Positions 42,218 through 52,969 of a stretch of DNA of 64,000 nt are shown piece after piece. Within the stretch, counting starts at the first letter, position 1. Every line of letters begins with the position of its first letter. The stretch is from CAIQQQ01 sp040399685. GTDB lineage: Bacteria; Pseudomonadota; Alphaproteobacteria; Acetobacterales; Acetobacteraceae. The notes under the pieces were generated by a model, which had not been told where the DNA came from, did no database searches, and saw only the letters and a program-made list of their open reading frames with translations. The stretch is taken from contig JBBART010000002.1 in the NCBI GenBank assembly GCA_040399685.1, positions 248,001-312,000 of the forward strand. The letters are read 5' to 3'. The translations under genes were made by a program, and so were the position numbers.

Positions 42218-42240
42218 GTTTTATCTCATTGATATAAAAC
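42218..42240. promoter_or_regulatory. Inverted repeat GTTTTAT-N9-ATAAAAC just upstream of the sigma-54 promoter
   Basis: Perfect 7-bp arms directly next to the -24 element. It may bind the adjacent response regulator or another factor, though enhancer sites for such activators usually lie farther upstream. Confidence 0.4.
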
Positions 42241-42245
42241 AATTG

Positions 42246-43615
<1,370 letters not shown>

Positions 43616-43619
<4 letters not shown>

Positions 43620-45031
43620 GGCCGGGGCTCCGGTGGCAGTTCGAGCGCAAACACGCAGCCGCCGTTGGCCCGCGCCAGGAACAGGCGGCCGTCATGGGCC
43701 TGGACCATCTCGCGGGCGATGGCCAGGCCCAGCCCGGTGCCGTCGGCGCGGCTGGTCACGAAGGGCTCGAACAGGCTGTCACGCAAGGCGGGGGGGACGC
43801 CGGGGCCGGAATCCTCGACCTCGAAGCGCAGCCAGTCCGGCGAGAGATGGGCGCGCAGCACGATCTCCGTTCCCGACGGCGCATGACGGGCCGCGTTCTG
43901 GATCAAATTGTCCAACGCCCGGCGGATCATCTCGCGGTCAAACAGCGCCGCGCCGTCAGCGGCTTCGATGCGCAGCGGTGCATCCGGCCAGTCGGCCTGG
44001 CATGTGGCCAGGAAATCCTGCAGATCGACCCATTCCGGCGCGGGCGTGCGCCGTTGCGTCATGGTGAGCAACTCGCCGCTTAACCGGTCCAGCCGGTCAA
44101 TCTGGCCAAGAATGGCGTCCAGCGCCGTCCGGCCGCGTGCGGCTGCGCGCAAGGGTTCACTGTCCTGATCGATCGCAAGCGCCCCTTCGGCCCGCAGCCG
44201 CATGGCCGCGATCGGGTTGCGGATCTCATGCGCCACGCCGGCCGCCACCCGCCCCAATGCCGCCATCCGCTCCGCTGAAGCGGCCCGCGACGAGGCCGCC
44301 GCAGCCTCGTTCCGCGCTGCCAGCAGGCGCTCGCCGGCGGTGTTCAGCGCCATGGCGATGCGGTCAAGCTCCGCCTCGCCGGTGGGTGCGATGCGGGGCA
44401 GGCCGGCGGAGTCGTGTTGTGCGAGGGCATCCTCCACCCGGCGGATCTGGCGTGACCAGGTGCGGACCAGAAAGGCGAGTGCGGCTGAAAGCGCCAGCAT
44501 GAGCCCCATCAGCACCGCCAGCCCAACCTGCAATGCGCCATAGCCCGGTGCTGATTCCACCTGCGTGGCCACCCAGGCCGCCAGATCCGGCACCGGCCCC
44601 GCGAGGCGGCAGGCATAGACCAGCGTGGTGCTTTGGTCAGACGTGTTCTCGTCCAGAGCCAGACCGCCGTCGCCGGCCAAGGCGGCGGCGGCGGTCTGGC
44701 TCTGGACGGTCGGCGGCGTGATCTCGGCGGGAGTGCGCAGGATGCCCCCGGTCAGGGACGGATGGGTGGCCAGCGCCAGTCGCGCCACCGCATCAAGATC
44801 GCCCTGCAACGCGGCGTCGCCGGCGGCGGGGGCGGCTTCGGTCCAGCCGGAGATATAATAGGCATAGCGGTCCGCCATCCGATCGCAGCTTCGGGTCAGT
44901 TCATCCTCGGCGCGTTGCACGAGAGACGCGGTGGATTGGTGATAAAGCTGCACCAGCAGCAGGCCCACCGCCACGGACGCCGCCAGTGAGAGAACCCAGA
45001 CGCCGAACAGCCGAGCGCGAAGCGATGTCAT
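43616..45031 (-). CDS. Membrane sensor histidine kinase of the sigma-54 two-component system
   Basis: A 471-residue kinase. It has a first helix in LFGVWVLSLAASVAVGLLL, a periplasmic sensor of about 130 residues, a second helix around LQVGLAVLMGLMLALSAALAFL, and a HAMP-like linker (RRVEDALAQHD...ELDRIAMALNTAGERLLA). HisKA has the phospho-His in GVAHEIRNP, and HATPase has NLIQNAARHA, EDSGPGVP, FEPFVTSR and GTGLGLAIA. It is probably a phosphatase/kinase of the downstream regulator (ATGA overlap). The signal is unknown; the sensor resembles no motif I can name. Confidence 0.93.
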
Positions 45032-45131
45032 GAAGTTGTGATAGCCGATTCAGGCCCCCTCCATCCACCCGATACCGCATCTGGCCGGGCATCCCCATAT
45101 GAATAAGGCTGTCACTCTGCAGGACGCCGTC

Positions 45132-46019
45132 ATGACCGATGCCTTCGAAGCCCTCTCCGTCGCCGTGTCAGACCGCGTGAAGGCCGCATCTTCGGTGGTA
45201 ATTGGTCTTGAATGGGGCACGCATCACAGGATTTCGGCCATTCTCTGGGGGGACGGCATTGCTGTCACGACAGAACAAAGCCTGCCGGACACAGACGGAT
45301 ATATCGCCATTCTCCCGGGCGGTGCACGCGTCATCGCGATGCTGGTGGGGCGGGATTCGTCCACCAACGTGGCCGCCCTGCGGCTGGACGCGAGGGTGCC
45401 GGACATGGTGGCAGAGGCCCGCGCCCCTGAGGTTGGCGGTCTTGTGCTGGCATTGGGCTCGGACGGCAGCGGCGGCCCGCTGGCCCGGCTGGGCATTGTC
45501 GCAGCGACCGGGCCAGCCTGGCAAAGCCAATGTGGCGGGCGAATTGACCGGTTGATCCGGCTGGACGTCGCGCTTGGCCATGATGCGGAAGGCGGGCCGG
45601 TGCTGGATTGCCACGGCCATCTGCTGGGCATGTCCACCTTTTGCCCGCGCAGCCAGGTTCTGGTGATCCCCTCGGCCACGATCGACCGCGTGGTGGCCCA
45701 GCTTTTGGCGCATGGCTGCGTGCCGCGCGGTTGGCTCGGCGTGGGCGTGCAGCCGGTGCAGATCCCGTGCGAGATGGAAAACGTGGCGGGCGTGAGTGCC
45801 GGCCTGATGGTGTTGAGCATCGCCGAGGGCTCGCCTGCCTGCGGCAAATTGCTGCAGGGCGATGTTCTGCTCGCGGCCAATGGCGGCGAACTGCCCACGC
45901 CCCGCGCACTGACATTGCTGCTCGGCGCCGAGGCCATCGGCGCACGGCTGGCATTGCGCCTGCTGCGGGGCGGCACTGTGGCGGAATGTCATGTCGGCGT
46001 TGCGGGGCGGCCGGCATGA
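45132..46019 (+). CDS. Degenerate HtrA-like protein with PDZ domain, catalytic triad replaced
   Basis: A protein of 295 residues without signal peptide or membrane segment. It follows the HtrA order: a trypsin-like fold (residues 20-200), then a PDZ domain (205-295) with GWLGVGVQPV, VLSIAEGSPACGKLLQGDVLLAANGG. The residues that should be catalytic are changed. At the His position the sequence reads VTTEQS, at the Asp position STNVAAL, and at the nucleophile GHDAEGGPV (Glu153 in place of Ser). It is therefore probably a binding protein. AGGA lies 7 nt before the ATG at 45132; ATG 45099 has no such site. It overlaps the LuxR-type gene (ATGA). Confidence 0.85.
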   Translation: MTDAFEALSVAVSDRVKAASSVVIGLEWGTHHRISAILWGDGIAVTTEQSLPDTDGYIAILPGGARVIAMLVGRDSSTNVAALRLDARVPDMVAEARAPEVGGLVLALGSDGSGGPLARLGIVAATGPAWQSQCGGRIDRLIRLDVALGHDAEGGPVLDCHGHLLGMSTFCPRSQVLVIPSATIDRVVAQLLAHGCVPRGWLGVGVQPVQIPCEMENVAGVSAGLMVLSIAEGSPACGKLLQGDVLLAANGGELPTPRALTLLLGAEAIGARLALRLLRGGTVAECHVGVAGRPA

Positions 46020-46597
46020 GCGGGGCCATGCTGGTGCCCCATCCGCAGCACCACCGCCCCACGATCACGCTGCGTGTGGCCGACGCGCTGCGGCAGCGGC
46101 AATTGTTGCGCGACCTGTCCCAGTTCGACGTCGCCGGGGCGGATGCGGACGTGATGGTGCTGCATCTTCCGCCCGGCGCAGCGTTGCCGGCGGAGGCCGT
46201 GGGTTTTGACGGCGCCGTTCTCGTGCTGTCCGACGATCCGGCCATTGCGGCTGATATTGGTGTGCAGGGGGTTTTGCCGTCAGCGGCTGCCAGCGGCCAG
46301 ATTGCAGCAGCCGTCGCCGCTCTGGCCGAAGGCCTGACGGTGCGCCTGCCTGGCGTGCCGGACCGGGTGGGGTTTGCGCCGCCCGAAGCGCCGCAACGCC
46401 CGTTGCTCACGCCGCGGGAATTGGAGGTGCTGGCGCTGGTGGGGGAGGGGATGAGCAACAAGACCATCGCCCGCAAGTTGGGCATCTCGGCGCATACGGT
46501 GAAATATCATCTTGAGGCGGTCTTCACGAAACTGGCGGTGCGCAGCCGTGCCGAGGCCGTTACCCGCGGGTTACGCCGTGGATTGCTGGTGGTCTGA
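46016..46597 (+). CDS. LuxR-type transcriptional regulator with degenerate receiver-like domain
   Basis: A 193-residue protein. The C-terminal LuxR helix-turn-helix is clear: LLTPRELEVLALVGEGMSNK, then GISAHTVKYHLEAVFTKL. The N-terminal 115 residues have the alternating strand/helix look of a response-regulator receiver, but without the acidic pocket or phospho-acceptor Asp, so phosphorylation is unlikely. It is translated together with the HtrA-like protein, which may supply its signal through PDZ contacts. This last point is inference. Confidence 0.87.
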   Translation: MSGAMLVPHPQHHRPTITLRVADALRQRQLLRDLSQFDVAGADADVMVLHLPPGAALPAEAVGFDGAVLVLSDDPAIAADIGVQGVLPSAAASGQIAAAVAALAEGLTVRLPGVPDRVGFAPPEAPQRPLLTPRELEVLALVGEGMSNKTIARKLGISAHTVKYHLEAVFTKLAVRSRAEAVTRGLRRGLLVV

Positions 46598-46762
46598 CCG
46601 CCACAGGCAGCGGTTGGCAAGTCGCCCATGGGGAGGTAGAACACGCTTACAATGAACGTTGTCGCCCAAAAAGGGGCAGTGCAGCGCCTCGTAAACATTT
46701 TGCCACGGGATTGCCAAGCGGTGTTGCAGGATCGCAGGTCCAATCTGGCGGAAGGCACAACC

Positions 46763-47698
46763 ATGATGTCGCCTGCGGCCAATGAGTTCGGTGACGATGT
46801 GGCGCGCCGCGCAAGCGGCGTTGGTGGCGATCTGCGCGTGGCGCGGGAGCGGCTGGGCTGGACCTTGCCAGCAGTCGCTGCGAATTTGCGCATTCGCCTG
46901 CCTTACCTTCAGGCCATCGAAGAGGGCAGGTTGTGCGACCTGCCGGGCAATGCCTATGCGGTGGGCTTCCTGCGCACCTACGCCGGGGCTGTCGGCCTTG
47001 ACCCCGACGAAATTTCCCGCCGCTTTCGGGCTGAGGCCGCTGATCTCAACCGCAAGACCGAACTGACCTTTCCAGCCCCGGTTCCCGAGCGCGGCGTGCC
47101 GGCTGGCGCCGTTGTGCTGGTGGGCCTGGTGCTCGTGGTGGCCGCCTATGCTGGCTGGTATCGTTTTTCGGGCACCAACGCGCCGCGGGTTGAGGTGGTG
47201 CAGGCGGTCCCTGAGCGCCTCGTGCCGCTGGTGGCCGTCAATCCGCAGGTGGTAACCCCCACGCCGCCCCCGCCTCCGATCCCGGTGCTCGTGCCCGTTG
47301 GCCCGCAGGCGATGCTGCCGCCCCCCCTGAGCGCCGCCGCGACCATGGCCGCGCCACCCGCAGCGCCGCCCGCAGCCGATGGTGGCCGCATGGTGGTTCG
47401 CGCCAAGTCCGAAGCCTGGGTGCAGGTTCGCGACAAATCCGGCATTGTTGTGGTCAACCGCACCATGCGTGCCGGTGAAACATGGCCTGTGCCCAACAAG
47501 CCCGGCTTGTTGCTGACGGTGGGCAACGCCGGCGGCACCGAAGTGCTGGTGGATGGCATCGCCACCGCCTCGCTCGGCGCCGAAGGTCTGGTGCGCCGCG
47601 ATCTTCCGCTGGACCTCGACCAGGTGCGCGACGGCAAGCTTGCCGTTGTTGTGCCCGCCCCCAAACCCATCGCACCGGCGCCCGCGAAGCTGCCTTAG
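46763..47698 (+). CDS. RodZ-like membrane protein with N-terminal helix-turn-helix
   Basis: A 311-residue protein. The Xre-type domain (residues 22-90) has GGDLRVARERLGWTLPAVAA, NLRIRLPYLQAIEEG and the family string AVGFLRTYAGAVGLD. One membrane helix follows (VVLVGLVLVVAAYAGWY, about 120-137), then a Pro-rich periplasmic stretch, and a DUF4115-type beta domain (SEAWVQVRDKSGIVVVNRTM). RodZ connects MreB filaments to the wall synthesis complex. AAGG precedes the ATG at 46763. The order rodZ-like, ispG, hisS is common in alphaproteobacteria. Confidence 0.88.
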   Translation: MMSPAANEFGDDVARRASGVGGDLRVARERLGWTLPAVAANLRIRLPYLQAIEEGRLCDLPGNAYAVGFLRTYAGAVGLDPDEISRRFRAEAADLNRKTELTFPAPVPERGVPAGAVVLVGLVLVVAAYAGWYRFSGTNAPRVEVVQAVPERLVPLVAVNPQVVTPTPPPPPIPVLVPVGPQAMLPPPLSAAATMAAPPAAPPAADGGRMVVRAKSEAWVQVRDKSGIVVVNRTMRAGETWPVPNKPGLLLTVGNAGGTEVLVDGIATASLGAEGLVRRDLPLDLDQVRDGKLAVVVPAPKPIAPAPAKLP

Positions 47699-47752
47699 CT
47701 TTCTTGCGCCGGACCCGTTATCAACGGCCACCTCCATCAGGAGCCGATTTTC

Positions 47753-48880
47753 ATGAGCAGCTATCGTCCCTACCAGCACATTGAACGCCGCAAGTCGCGC
47801 CAGATCCACGTGGGCTCCGTCCCGGTCGGTGGTGATGCGCCGGTCAGTGTGCAGACCATGACCAACACGCTGACCACCGACATCGAAGGCACGATCGCGC
47901 AGATCAAGCGCGCCGAGAAGGCCGGCGTGGATATCGTGCGCGTGTCCTGCCCCGATGAGGAAAGCACGGCGGCCCTGAAGTACATCGTCGCCGGTGTGAA
48001 CGTGCCGATCGTGGCCGACATCCATTTCCACTATCGCCGCGCCATCGAGGCCGCCCAGGCCGGTGCTGCCTGCCTGCGCATCAACCCCGGCAACATCGGC
48101 AGCGCCGAGCGGGTGCGTGAGGTCATCAAGGCCGCGCGCGACCACAATTGCTCGATCCGTATCGGCGTGAACGCGGGGTCTCTGGAACGCCATCTGCTGG
48201 AGAAATACGGCGAGCCAAACCCGGAAGCTCTGGTGGAATCGGCCCTGGAACATGCCGCCATCCTCCAGGACAATGATTTCCACGAGTTCAAGATCTCGGT
48301 GAAGGCGTCGGACGTGTTCATGGCCGTCGCCGCCTACAACCAGCTTGCCGAAGTGTGCGACCACCCGTTGCATATCGGCATCACCGAAGCAGGCTCCAAG
48401 CGCGCCGGCACGGTGAAATCCTCGATCGGCCTGGGCAATTTGCTCTGGGCCGGCATCGGCGACACCATGCGCGTGTCGCTGTCGGCCGAGCCGGAAGAAG
48501 AAGTGCTGGTCGGCTGGGACATCCTGAAATCGCTCGGCATTCGCCATCGCGGCATCAAGATCATCTCCTGCCCGTCTTGCGCCCGCCAGGGCTACAACGT
48601 GATCCAGACGGTGCAGACGCTGGAAGAACGCCTCGCCCACATCGAAACCCCGCTGACGCTGTCCATCATCGGCTGCGTGGTGAACGGGCCTGGTGAGGCG
48701 CTGATGACCGATCTCGGCGTCACCGGCGGCGGCAACGGCAAGCATATGGTGTATGCGGCCGGCAAGACCGACCACACCGTCGAAGGCGAGGGCATGATCG
48801 AGCACATCATCGGCCTTGTTGAGGCGAAGGTGGCGATTATTGAGGCTGAGAAGGCTGCGGCGAAGCTCGCGGCGGAATAA
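47753..48880 (+). CDS. ispG: 4-hydroxy-3-methylbut-2-enyl diphosphate synthase
   Basis: A 375-residue enzyme of the short (two-domain) type in the MEP isoprenoid pathway, converting MEcPP to HMBPP. The N-terminal TIM barrel has PVSVQTMTNTLTTDIEGT and LRINPGNIG. The C-terminal domain binds a 4Fe-4S cluster through cysteines in ISCPSCARQGYNV and IIGCVVNGPGEA. AGGAGCC precedes the ATG. It lies between rodZ-like and hisS genes. Confidence 0.97.
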   Translation: MSSYRPYQHIERRKSRQIHVGSVPVGGDAPVSVQTMTNTLTTDIEGTIAQIKRAEKAGVDIVRVSCPDEESTAALKYIVAGVNVPIVADIHFHYRRAIEAAQAGAACLRINPGNIGSAERVREVIKAARDHNCSIRIGVNAGSLERHLLEKYGEPNPEALVESALEHAAILQDNDFHEFKISVKASDVFMAVAAYNQLAEVCDHPLHIGITEAGSKRAGTVKSSIGLGNLLWAGIGDTMRVSLSAEPEEEVLVGWDILKSLGIRHRGIKIISCPSCARQGYNVIQTVQTLEERLAHIETPLTLSIIGCVVNGPGEALMTDLGVTGGGNGKHMVYAAGKTDHTVEGEGMIEHIIGLVEAKVAIIEAEKAAAKLAAE

Positions 48881-48902
48881 CCTGCGCTGATTGGCGGGTG
48901 AT

Positions 48903-48927
48903 GGTGGGTTGCGCAGTGCAACCCACC
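48903..48927. repeat. REP-like palindrome between ispG and hisS
   Basis: GGTGGGTTGC (48903-48912) and GCAACCCACC (48918-48927) enclose GCAGT, followed by CTACG. This type of GTGGGTTGCGCAGTGCAACC element occurs dispersed in many proteobacterial genomes. Only one copy lies in this window. It may protect or attenuate the transcript between the two genes. Confidence 0.7.
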
Positions 48928-48944
48928 CTACGAGGGATTGATCT

Positions 48945-50180
48945 TTGAACGACCTGCAACCGGTCCGTGGCACGCGCGACCTGATTGGCGAGGATTTTCG
49001 CCGCCATGCCCATGTGATCGACACCGCGCGACGTGTCAGCGCGACGTACGGCTTTGACGAATGGGCCACCCCGATCTTCGAGGACACCCGCGTGTTCTCC
49101 CGCACCCTCGGCGACACGTCGGATGTGGTGACGAAGGAAATGTACTCCTTCACCGATCGCGGCGGCGACTCGCTGACCTTGCGCCCCGAAGGCACCGCCG
49201 GCGTTTGCCGCGCCCTGGTGACGGGTGGGCTCACCCAGTCCTTGCCGCAAAAGGTGTTCTACAACGGCCCGATGTTTCGCTACGAGCGGCCGCAGAAGGG
49301 CCGCTACCGCCAGTTCCACCAGATCGGCTGCGAACTCATCGGCCCGTCCGAGCCGCTGGCCGATGCCGAGGTGATCGCCTGCGGCTGGGACATACTGGTA
49401 GCGCTCGGCATCTCCGCCGACACCGTGCTGGAACTGAACACGCTGGGCGATGCCGAAAGCCGCGCCGCCTATCGCACGGCACTGGTCGCGTATTTCACCG
49501 AACACAGCGGCAAATTGTCCGAGGAAAGCCGCTCCCGGCTGGAGCGTAACCCGATGCGCATCCTCGACAGCAAGGACGCCGCCGACCGCGCCCTGGTGGC
49601 CGATGCGCCAGTGATCGCGCCCTACCTGACCGAGTCCGCCGCCGCCTTCTACGGCAAGCTGCAAGAGCACCTCTCGCGCATGGGCGTGCCATACCGCGAA
49701 AACCCCCGCATCGTGCGCGGCCTGGATTACTACAGCCACACCGCCTTCGAATTCGTCACCACCGCCCTCGGCGCCCAAGGCACCGTGATGGCCGGCGGGC
49801 GCTATGATGGCCTGGTGGCCGAGATGGGCGGACCGCCGACCCCCGCCGTTGGCTGGGCCGCCGGCATCGAGCGCCTCTCCATGCTGTTGGTCGCAAGCCC
49901 CGGCGTGACGGCGCCCGTGGTGGTGATCCCTGCGGGTGACGACGCGGAAACTGTCGCCGTCGATGCCGTGCAGGCCCTGCGCCGCGCCGGCATCCGCGCC
50001 GAAATCGGCTATCGCGGCACCCTCAAGCGCCGCATGGAACGCGCCAACAAGCAGGGTGCCCGTGCCGCCGTCATCATCGGCGGCGACGAAGCCGCACGCG
50101 GCGTGGCGCAGGTGAAGAACCTCACCACCGGCGAACAGACCGAGGTGGCGCTCGCGGACCTCGCCACGCATCTGGCATGA
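48945..50180 (+). CDS. hisS: Histidyl-tRNA synthetase
   Basis: A 411-residue class II synthetase. Motif 1 surrounds YGFDEWATPIFEDTRVF, motif 2 contains FRYERPQKGRYRQFHQIGCE, the His-specific segment is VRGLDYYSHTAFEF, and motif 3 is AVGWAAGIERLSML. The C-terminal anticodon domain is present. The start is TTG at 48945 with GAGGGA upstream. The 3' end overlaps prfA (ATGA). Confidence 0.96.
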   Translation: MNDLQPVRGTRDLIGEDFRRHAHVIDTARRVSATYGFDEWATPIFEDTRVFSRTLGDTSDVVTKEMYSFTDRGGDSLTLRPEGTAGVCRALVTGGLTQSLPQKVFYNGPMFRYERPQKGRYRQFHQIGCELIGPSEPLADAEVIACGWDILVALGISADTVLELNTLGDAESRAAYRTALVAYFTEHSGKLSEESRSRLERNPMRILDSKDAADRALVADAPVIAPYLTESAAAFYGKLQEHLSRMGVPYRENPRIVRGLDYYSHTAFEFVTTALGAQGTVMAGGRYDGLVAEMGGPPTPAVGWAAGIERLSMLLVASPGVTAPVVVIPAGDDAETVAVDAVQALRRAGIRAEIGYRGTLKRRMERANKQGARAAVIIGGDEAARGVAQVKNLTTGEQTEVALADLATHLA

Positions 50181-51247
50181 GCGGTTCCAGCCTCGCTCTC
50201 AAGCTCGACCGCATCGTCGACCGCGCCGCCGAGCTGAACGCCCTGCTCGGCGAGGGCACCATCACCGGTGATGCCTACGTCAAGGCGTCCCGCGAACTCA
50301 ACGAGCTGGAGCCCATCGTGGCCCGCGTCGGCGAACTCCGCATCGCCGAGCGCGACGCCGCCGACGCCACCGCCATGCTCGACGACCCGGACATGCGCGA
50401 CATGGCCGAGGAAGAACTGCGCTCCCTGAAAGAGCGCATCCCCGCCCTCGAACACGCCATCCGCATCTCCTTGCTGCCGAAGGACGAGGCCGACGACCGC
50501 TCCGGCATCCTCGAAATCCGCCCCGCCGCCGGTGGGGACGAAGCCGGCCTGTTCGCGGCCGAATTGTTCGCCATGTACCAAAAATACGCCGCCTCCCAAG
50601 GCTGGCGCTTCGAGGTGATGGACTACGACGAGAGCGAACTCGGCGGATTGCGCGGCGCCACCGCCGAAATCACCGGCCGTTCCGTGTTCGCCCGCCTGAA
50701 ATACGAATCCGGTGTGCACCGCGTCCAACGCGTGCCGGCCACCGAAAGCCAGGGCCGCATCCACACCTCCACCGTCACCGTCGCCATCATGCCCGAGGCG
50801 GAGGAGGCGGACGTGCAGATCGACGAGGCCAAGGATCTGCGCATCGACGTCTATCGCGCCCAGGGCGCCGGCGGCCAGCACGTCAACAAAACCGAGAGTG
50901 CCGTGCGCATCACCCATCTGCCCACCGGGCTTGCGGTGGCGATGCAGGAAGAGAAAAGCCAGCATAAGAACAAGGCCAAGGCCATGAAGCTGCTGCGCGC
51001 GCGGCTGTACGAGCAGCAACGCGCCGCTTTGCACGCCACCCGCTCGGCCGACCGCAAATCCCAGGTCGGCACCGGCGACCGCTCGGAGCGCATCCGCACC
51101 TACAACTTCCCGCAAGGCCGCGTGTCCGACCACCGCATCAACCTTACGCTCTACAAGATAGACCGCGTGATGACCGGCGATCTGGACGAGTTCATCGACG
51201 CCCTGACCGCCGAGGACCAGGCCGCCCGCCTCGCGGCCGAGGAGTGA
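50177..51247 (+). CDS. prfA: Peptide chain release factor 1
   Basis: A 356-residue release factor recognising UAA and UAG. The catalytic GGQ lies in AQGAGGQHVNKTESAVR. The stop-codon recognition region precedes it (VHRVQRVPATESQGRIHTS). The C-terminal part shows SDRKSQVGTGDRSERIRTYNFPQ, standard for the family. It overlaps hisS and prmC, and the latter methylates its GGQ glutamine, a functional pairing seen in most bacteria. Confidence 0.97.
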   Translation: MSGSSLALKLDRIVDRAAELNALLGEGTITGDAYVKASRELNELEPIVARVGELRIAERDAADATAMLDDPDMRDMAEEELRSLKERIPALEHAIRISLLPKDEADDRSGILEIRPAAGGDEAGLFAAELFAMYQKYAASQGWRFEVMDYDESELGGLRGATAEITGRSVFARLKYESGVHRVQRVPATESQGRIHTSTVTVAIMPEAEEADVQIDEAKDLRIDVYRAQGAGGQHVNKTESAVRITHLPTGLAVAMQEEKSQHKNKAKAMKLLRARLYEQQRAALHATRSADRKSQVGTGDRSERIRTYNFPQGRVSDHRINLTLYKIDRVMTGDLDEFIDALTAEDQAARLAAEE

Positions 51248-52104
51248 AGATCGCCCAATTGCTGCGCGATGCCGCCACGGCCCTGGCCGCCGCCGGCATC
51301 GACAGCGCCCCCCTGGAAGCCCGCCTGCTGCTGGCCCACACGCTGGGCATCGACCGCTCGGCGCCGCTGGACCGCAGCCGCGATATCGACCCAGCGCCGT
51401 TCCAAACCCTGCTGGCCCGCCGCCTGACGCATGAACCGCTGGCGTTCATCACCGGCCACCAGGGGTTCTGGACGCTGGAACTGGCGGTCTCCCCGGCCAC
51501 GCTCATCCCGCGCGCCGACTCGGAGACGCTGATCTCGGCAGCCATCGATGCCAGCGCCGAACGTCCGCCGGCGCGCATCCTCGACCTCGGCACCGGCACG
51601 GGCTGCCTGCTGCTGGCCGCCCTCAGCGAATTCCCACAGGCGTTCGGCGTGGGGATTGACCTCTCGCCCGCCGCCGCCGCCCTGGCCGCGCACAACGCGC
51701 GGCACAACGGGCTGGCATCGCGCGCGGTGTTCCTCGCCGGCTCCTGGGCCGCTGCCATCAACACGCGATTTGACCTCGTCCTGTCCAACCCGCCCTACAT
51801 CCCCGGCGGCGACATCCCGGCGCTGATGCCGGAGGTGGCGCAATTCGAACCTGGCCGGGCGCTCGATGGCGGGCCGGACGGGTTGGACGCCTACCGCGCC
51901 CTCGCGGCAGCCTTGCCGGGTCTGTTGACCGCTCAGGGCTGCGCCATTCTGGAAATTGGCGAAGGCCAGGGCAGCGACGTCACCGCCATCATGGCTGAAT
52001 CGGGCCTCGCCACGGTGACTCTGATGGCGGATCTCGGCGGAATTCCGCGGGCCTTGGTGCTGCGGCCACAAAAAACATTTGGCAGCACGGACGCCTTTGG
52101 CTAG
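51244..52104 (+). CDS. prmC: Release factor glutamine methyltransferase
   Basis: A 286-residue SAM-dependent enzyme. The N-terminal helical domain is followed by the methyltransferase domain with ILDLGTGTGCLLLAAL and the catalytic LSNPPYIPGGD. It N5-methylates the Gln of the GGQ motif in RF1 and RF2. The GTG start overlaps the prfA stop (GTGA). Confidence 0.96.
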   Translation: MKIAQLLRDAATALAAAGIDSAPLEARLLLAHTLGIDRSAPLDRSRDIDPAPFQTLLARRLTHEPLAFITGHQGFWTLELAVSPATLIPRADSETLISAAIDASAERPPARILDLGTGTGCLLLAALSEFPQAFGVGIDLSPAAAALAAHNARHNGLASRAVFLAGSWAAAINTRFDLVLSNPPYIPGGDIPALMPEVAQFEPGRALDGGPDGLDAYRALAAALPGLLTAQGCAILEIGEGQGSDVTAIMAESGLATVTLMADLGGIPRALVLRPQKTFGSTDAFG

Positions 52105-52404
52105 TTTGGCTACGCTCGGTGACGGCGTCCTGATTTGGCGCCTCTCGATGTCCCGACCAACAGCACCACTTCAGACACATCAAAGCCGTGTCGGTGGTTG
52201 AGCTGGTTGTTGGGGCGCGGGCATCGGTCAATCGTCTATTTTGTAATGAACACCCCCTGAAGCTGGTCAGGGTGACGGGCAAACCGGCAAGAATGTTGCG
52301 CGGTACACCCGTTTTGAAGTCCGGACGCATTCTGCCTGCCACATAATCCGGCGGCACGCGATCCGGCCTTAATCAGAGACATAGGAAAGCGCGATGGCAC
52401 TCGC
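52105..52404. other. 300-bp gap between prmC and the DUF4167 gene
   Basis: No gene is apparent on either strand. Near its right end AGGAAAGCGCG precedes an ATG at 52394 that opens a four-codon frame (Met-Ala-Leu-Ala-stop), whose TGA overlaps the DUF4167 ATG at 52405. The ribosome site thus serves this mini-frame, and the main gene may be reached by termination-reinitiation. Confidence 0.4.
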
Positions 52405-52929
52405 ATGAACATGAAACGTATGCGCGGACGTAACCACCGGGGTGGAAGCGGCGGTGGTGGCGGCGGCGGTGGCGGGGGCGGCGGCGGACAAGTTCGCCAG
52501 CAGGGCGGCGCGGTTCCGCTGAACCGGAACCATGTGTTCGACAGCACCGGCCCGGATCTGCGCATTCGTGGCACGGCGCAGCAGCTGTTCGAGAAGTATC
52601 TCCAGCTTGGCCGCGATGCCTCCAGCAGCGGCGACCGGGTGATGGCCGAAAGCTACTTCCAATTCGCCGAACATTATTTTCGCATTCTGAACGCAATGGC
52701 GCAGGCAACGCAGCAGAGCCAGCCCGCTGGCACCCAGCGTCCGCCGCGCACGCATGAGAGCAACGGCCCCGAAGTCATCGGCGCCGGCATGATCGAAGGC
52801 GAGCAGGACGAGGCAGAGCAAGGCGGCCAACAGGCCGGTGCGCAGATCCTAGAGCCAGCCGGAATGGGCGAACAGCCCGCTGGCGAGTCCCGCGAAATCC
52901 CGATCGCGGCGGTGCCGCCCGAGGGCTAG
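52405..52929 (+). CDS. DUF4167 domain-containing protein
   Basis: A 174-residue protein. A basic start (MKRMRGRNHRGG) leads into an uninterrupted glycine tract encoded by GGN triplets (about residues 14-27). The DUF4167 domain follows, LRIRGTAQQLFEKYLQLGRDA and VMAESYFQFAEHYFRIL. The tail is acidic and Gln/Glu-rich. The family is nearly confined to Alphaproteobacteria and often sits after prmC. It looks RNA-binding by composition, with no proven role. Confidence 0.92.
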   Translation: MNMKRMRGRNHRGGSGGGGGGGGGGGGGQVRQQGGAVPLNRNHVFDSTGPDLRIRGTAQQLFEKYLQLGRDASSSGDRVMAESYFQFAEHYFRILNAMAQATQQSQPAGTQRPPRTHESNGPEVIGAGMIEGEQDEAEQGGQQAGAQILEPAGMGEQPAGESREIPIAAVPPEG

Positions 52930-52935
52930 CGGATC

Positions 52936-52969
52936 ATGAACCCCTGGAACGGTTGTTTCAGGGGTTCAT
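52936..52969. terminator. Hairpin between DUF4167 and Nudix genes, overlapping the Nudix 3' end
   Basis: Perfect 11-bp arms, ATGAACCCCTG (52936-52946) and CAGGGGTTCAT (52959-52969). The right arm includes the last codons (Met-Asn-Pro-stop) of the Nudix gene. No long T run is present, so it may be a shared transcript-end structure. Confidence 0.6.

Noticed and set aside
52440..52490. GGN-rich tract that looks like a simple-sequence repeat
   Set aside because: It encodes the glycine tract inside the DUF4167 protein, a known feature of such proteins, so it is not listed as a separate repeat.
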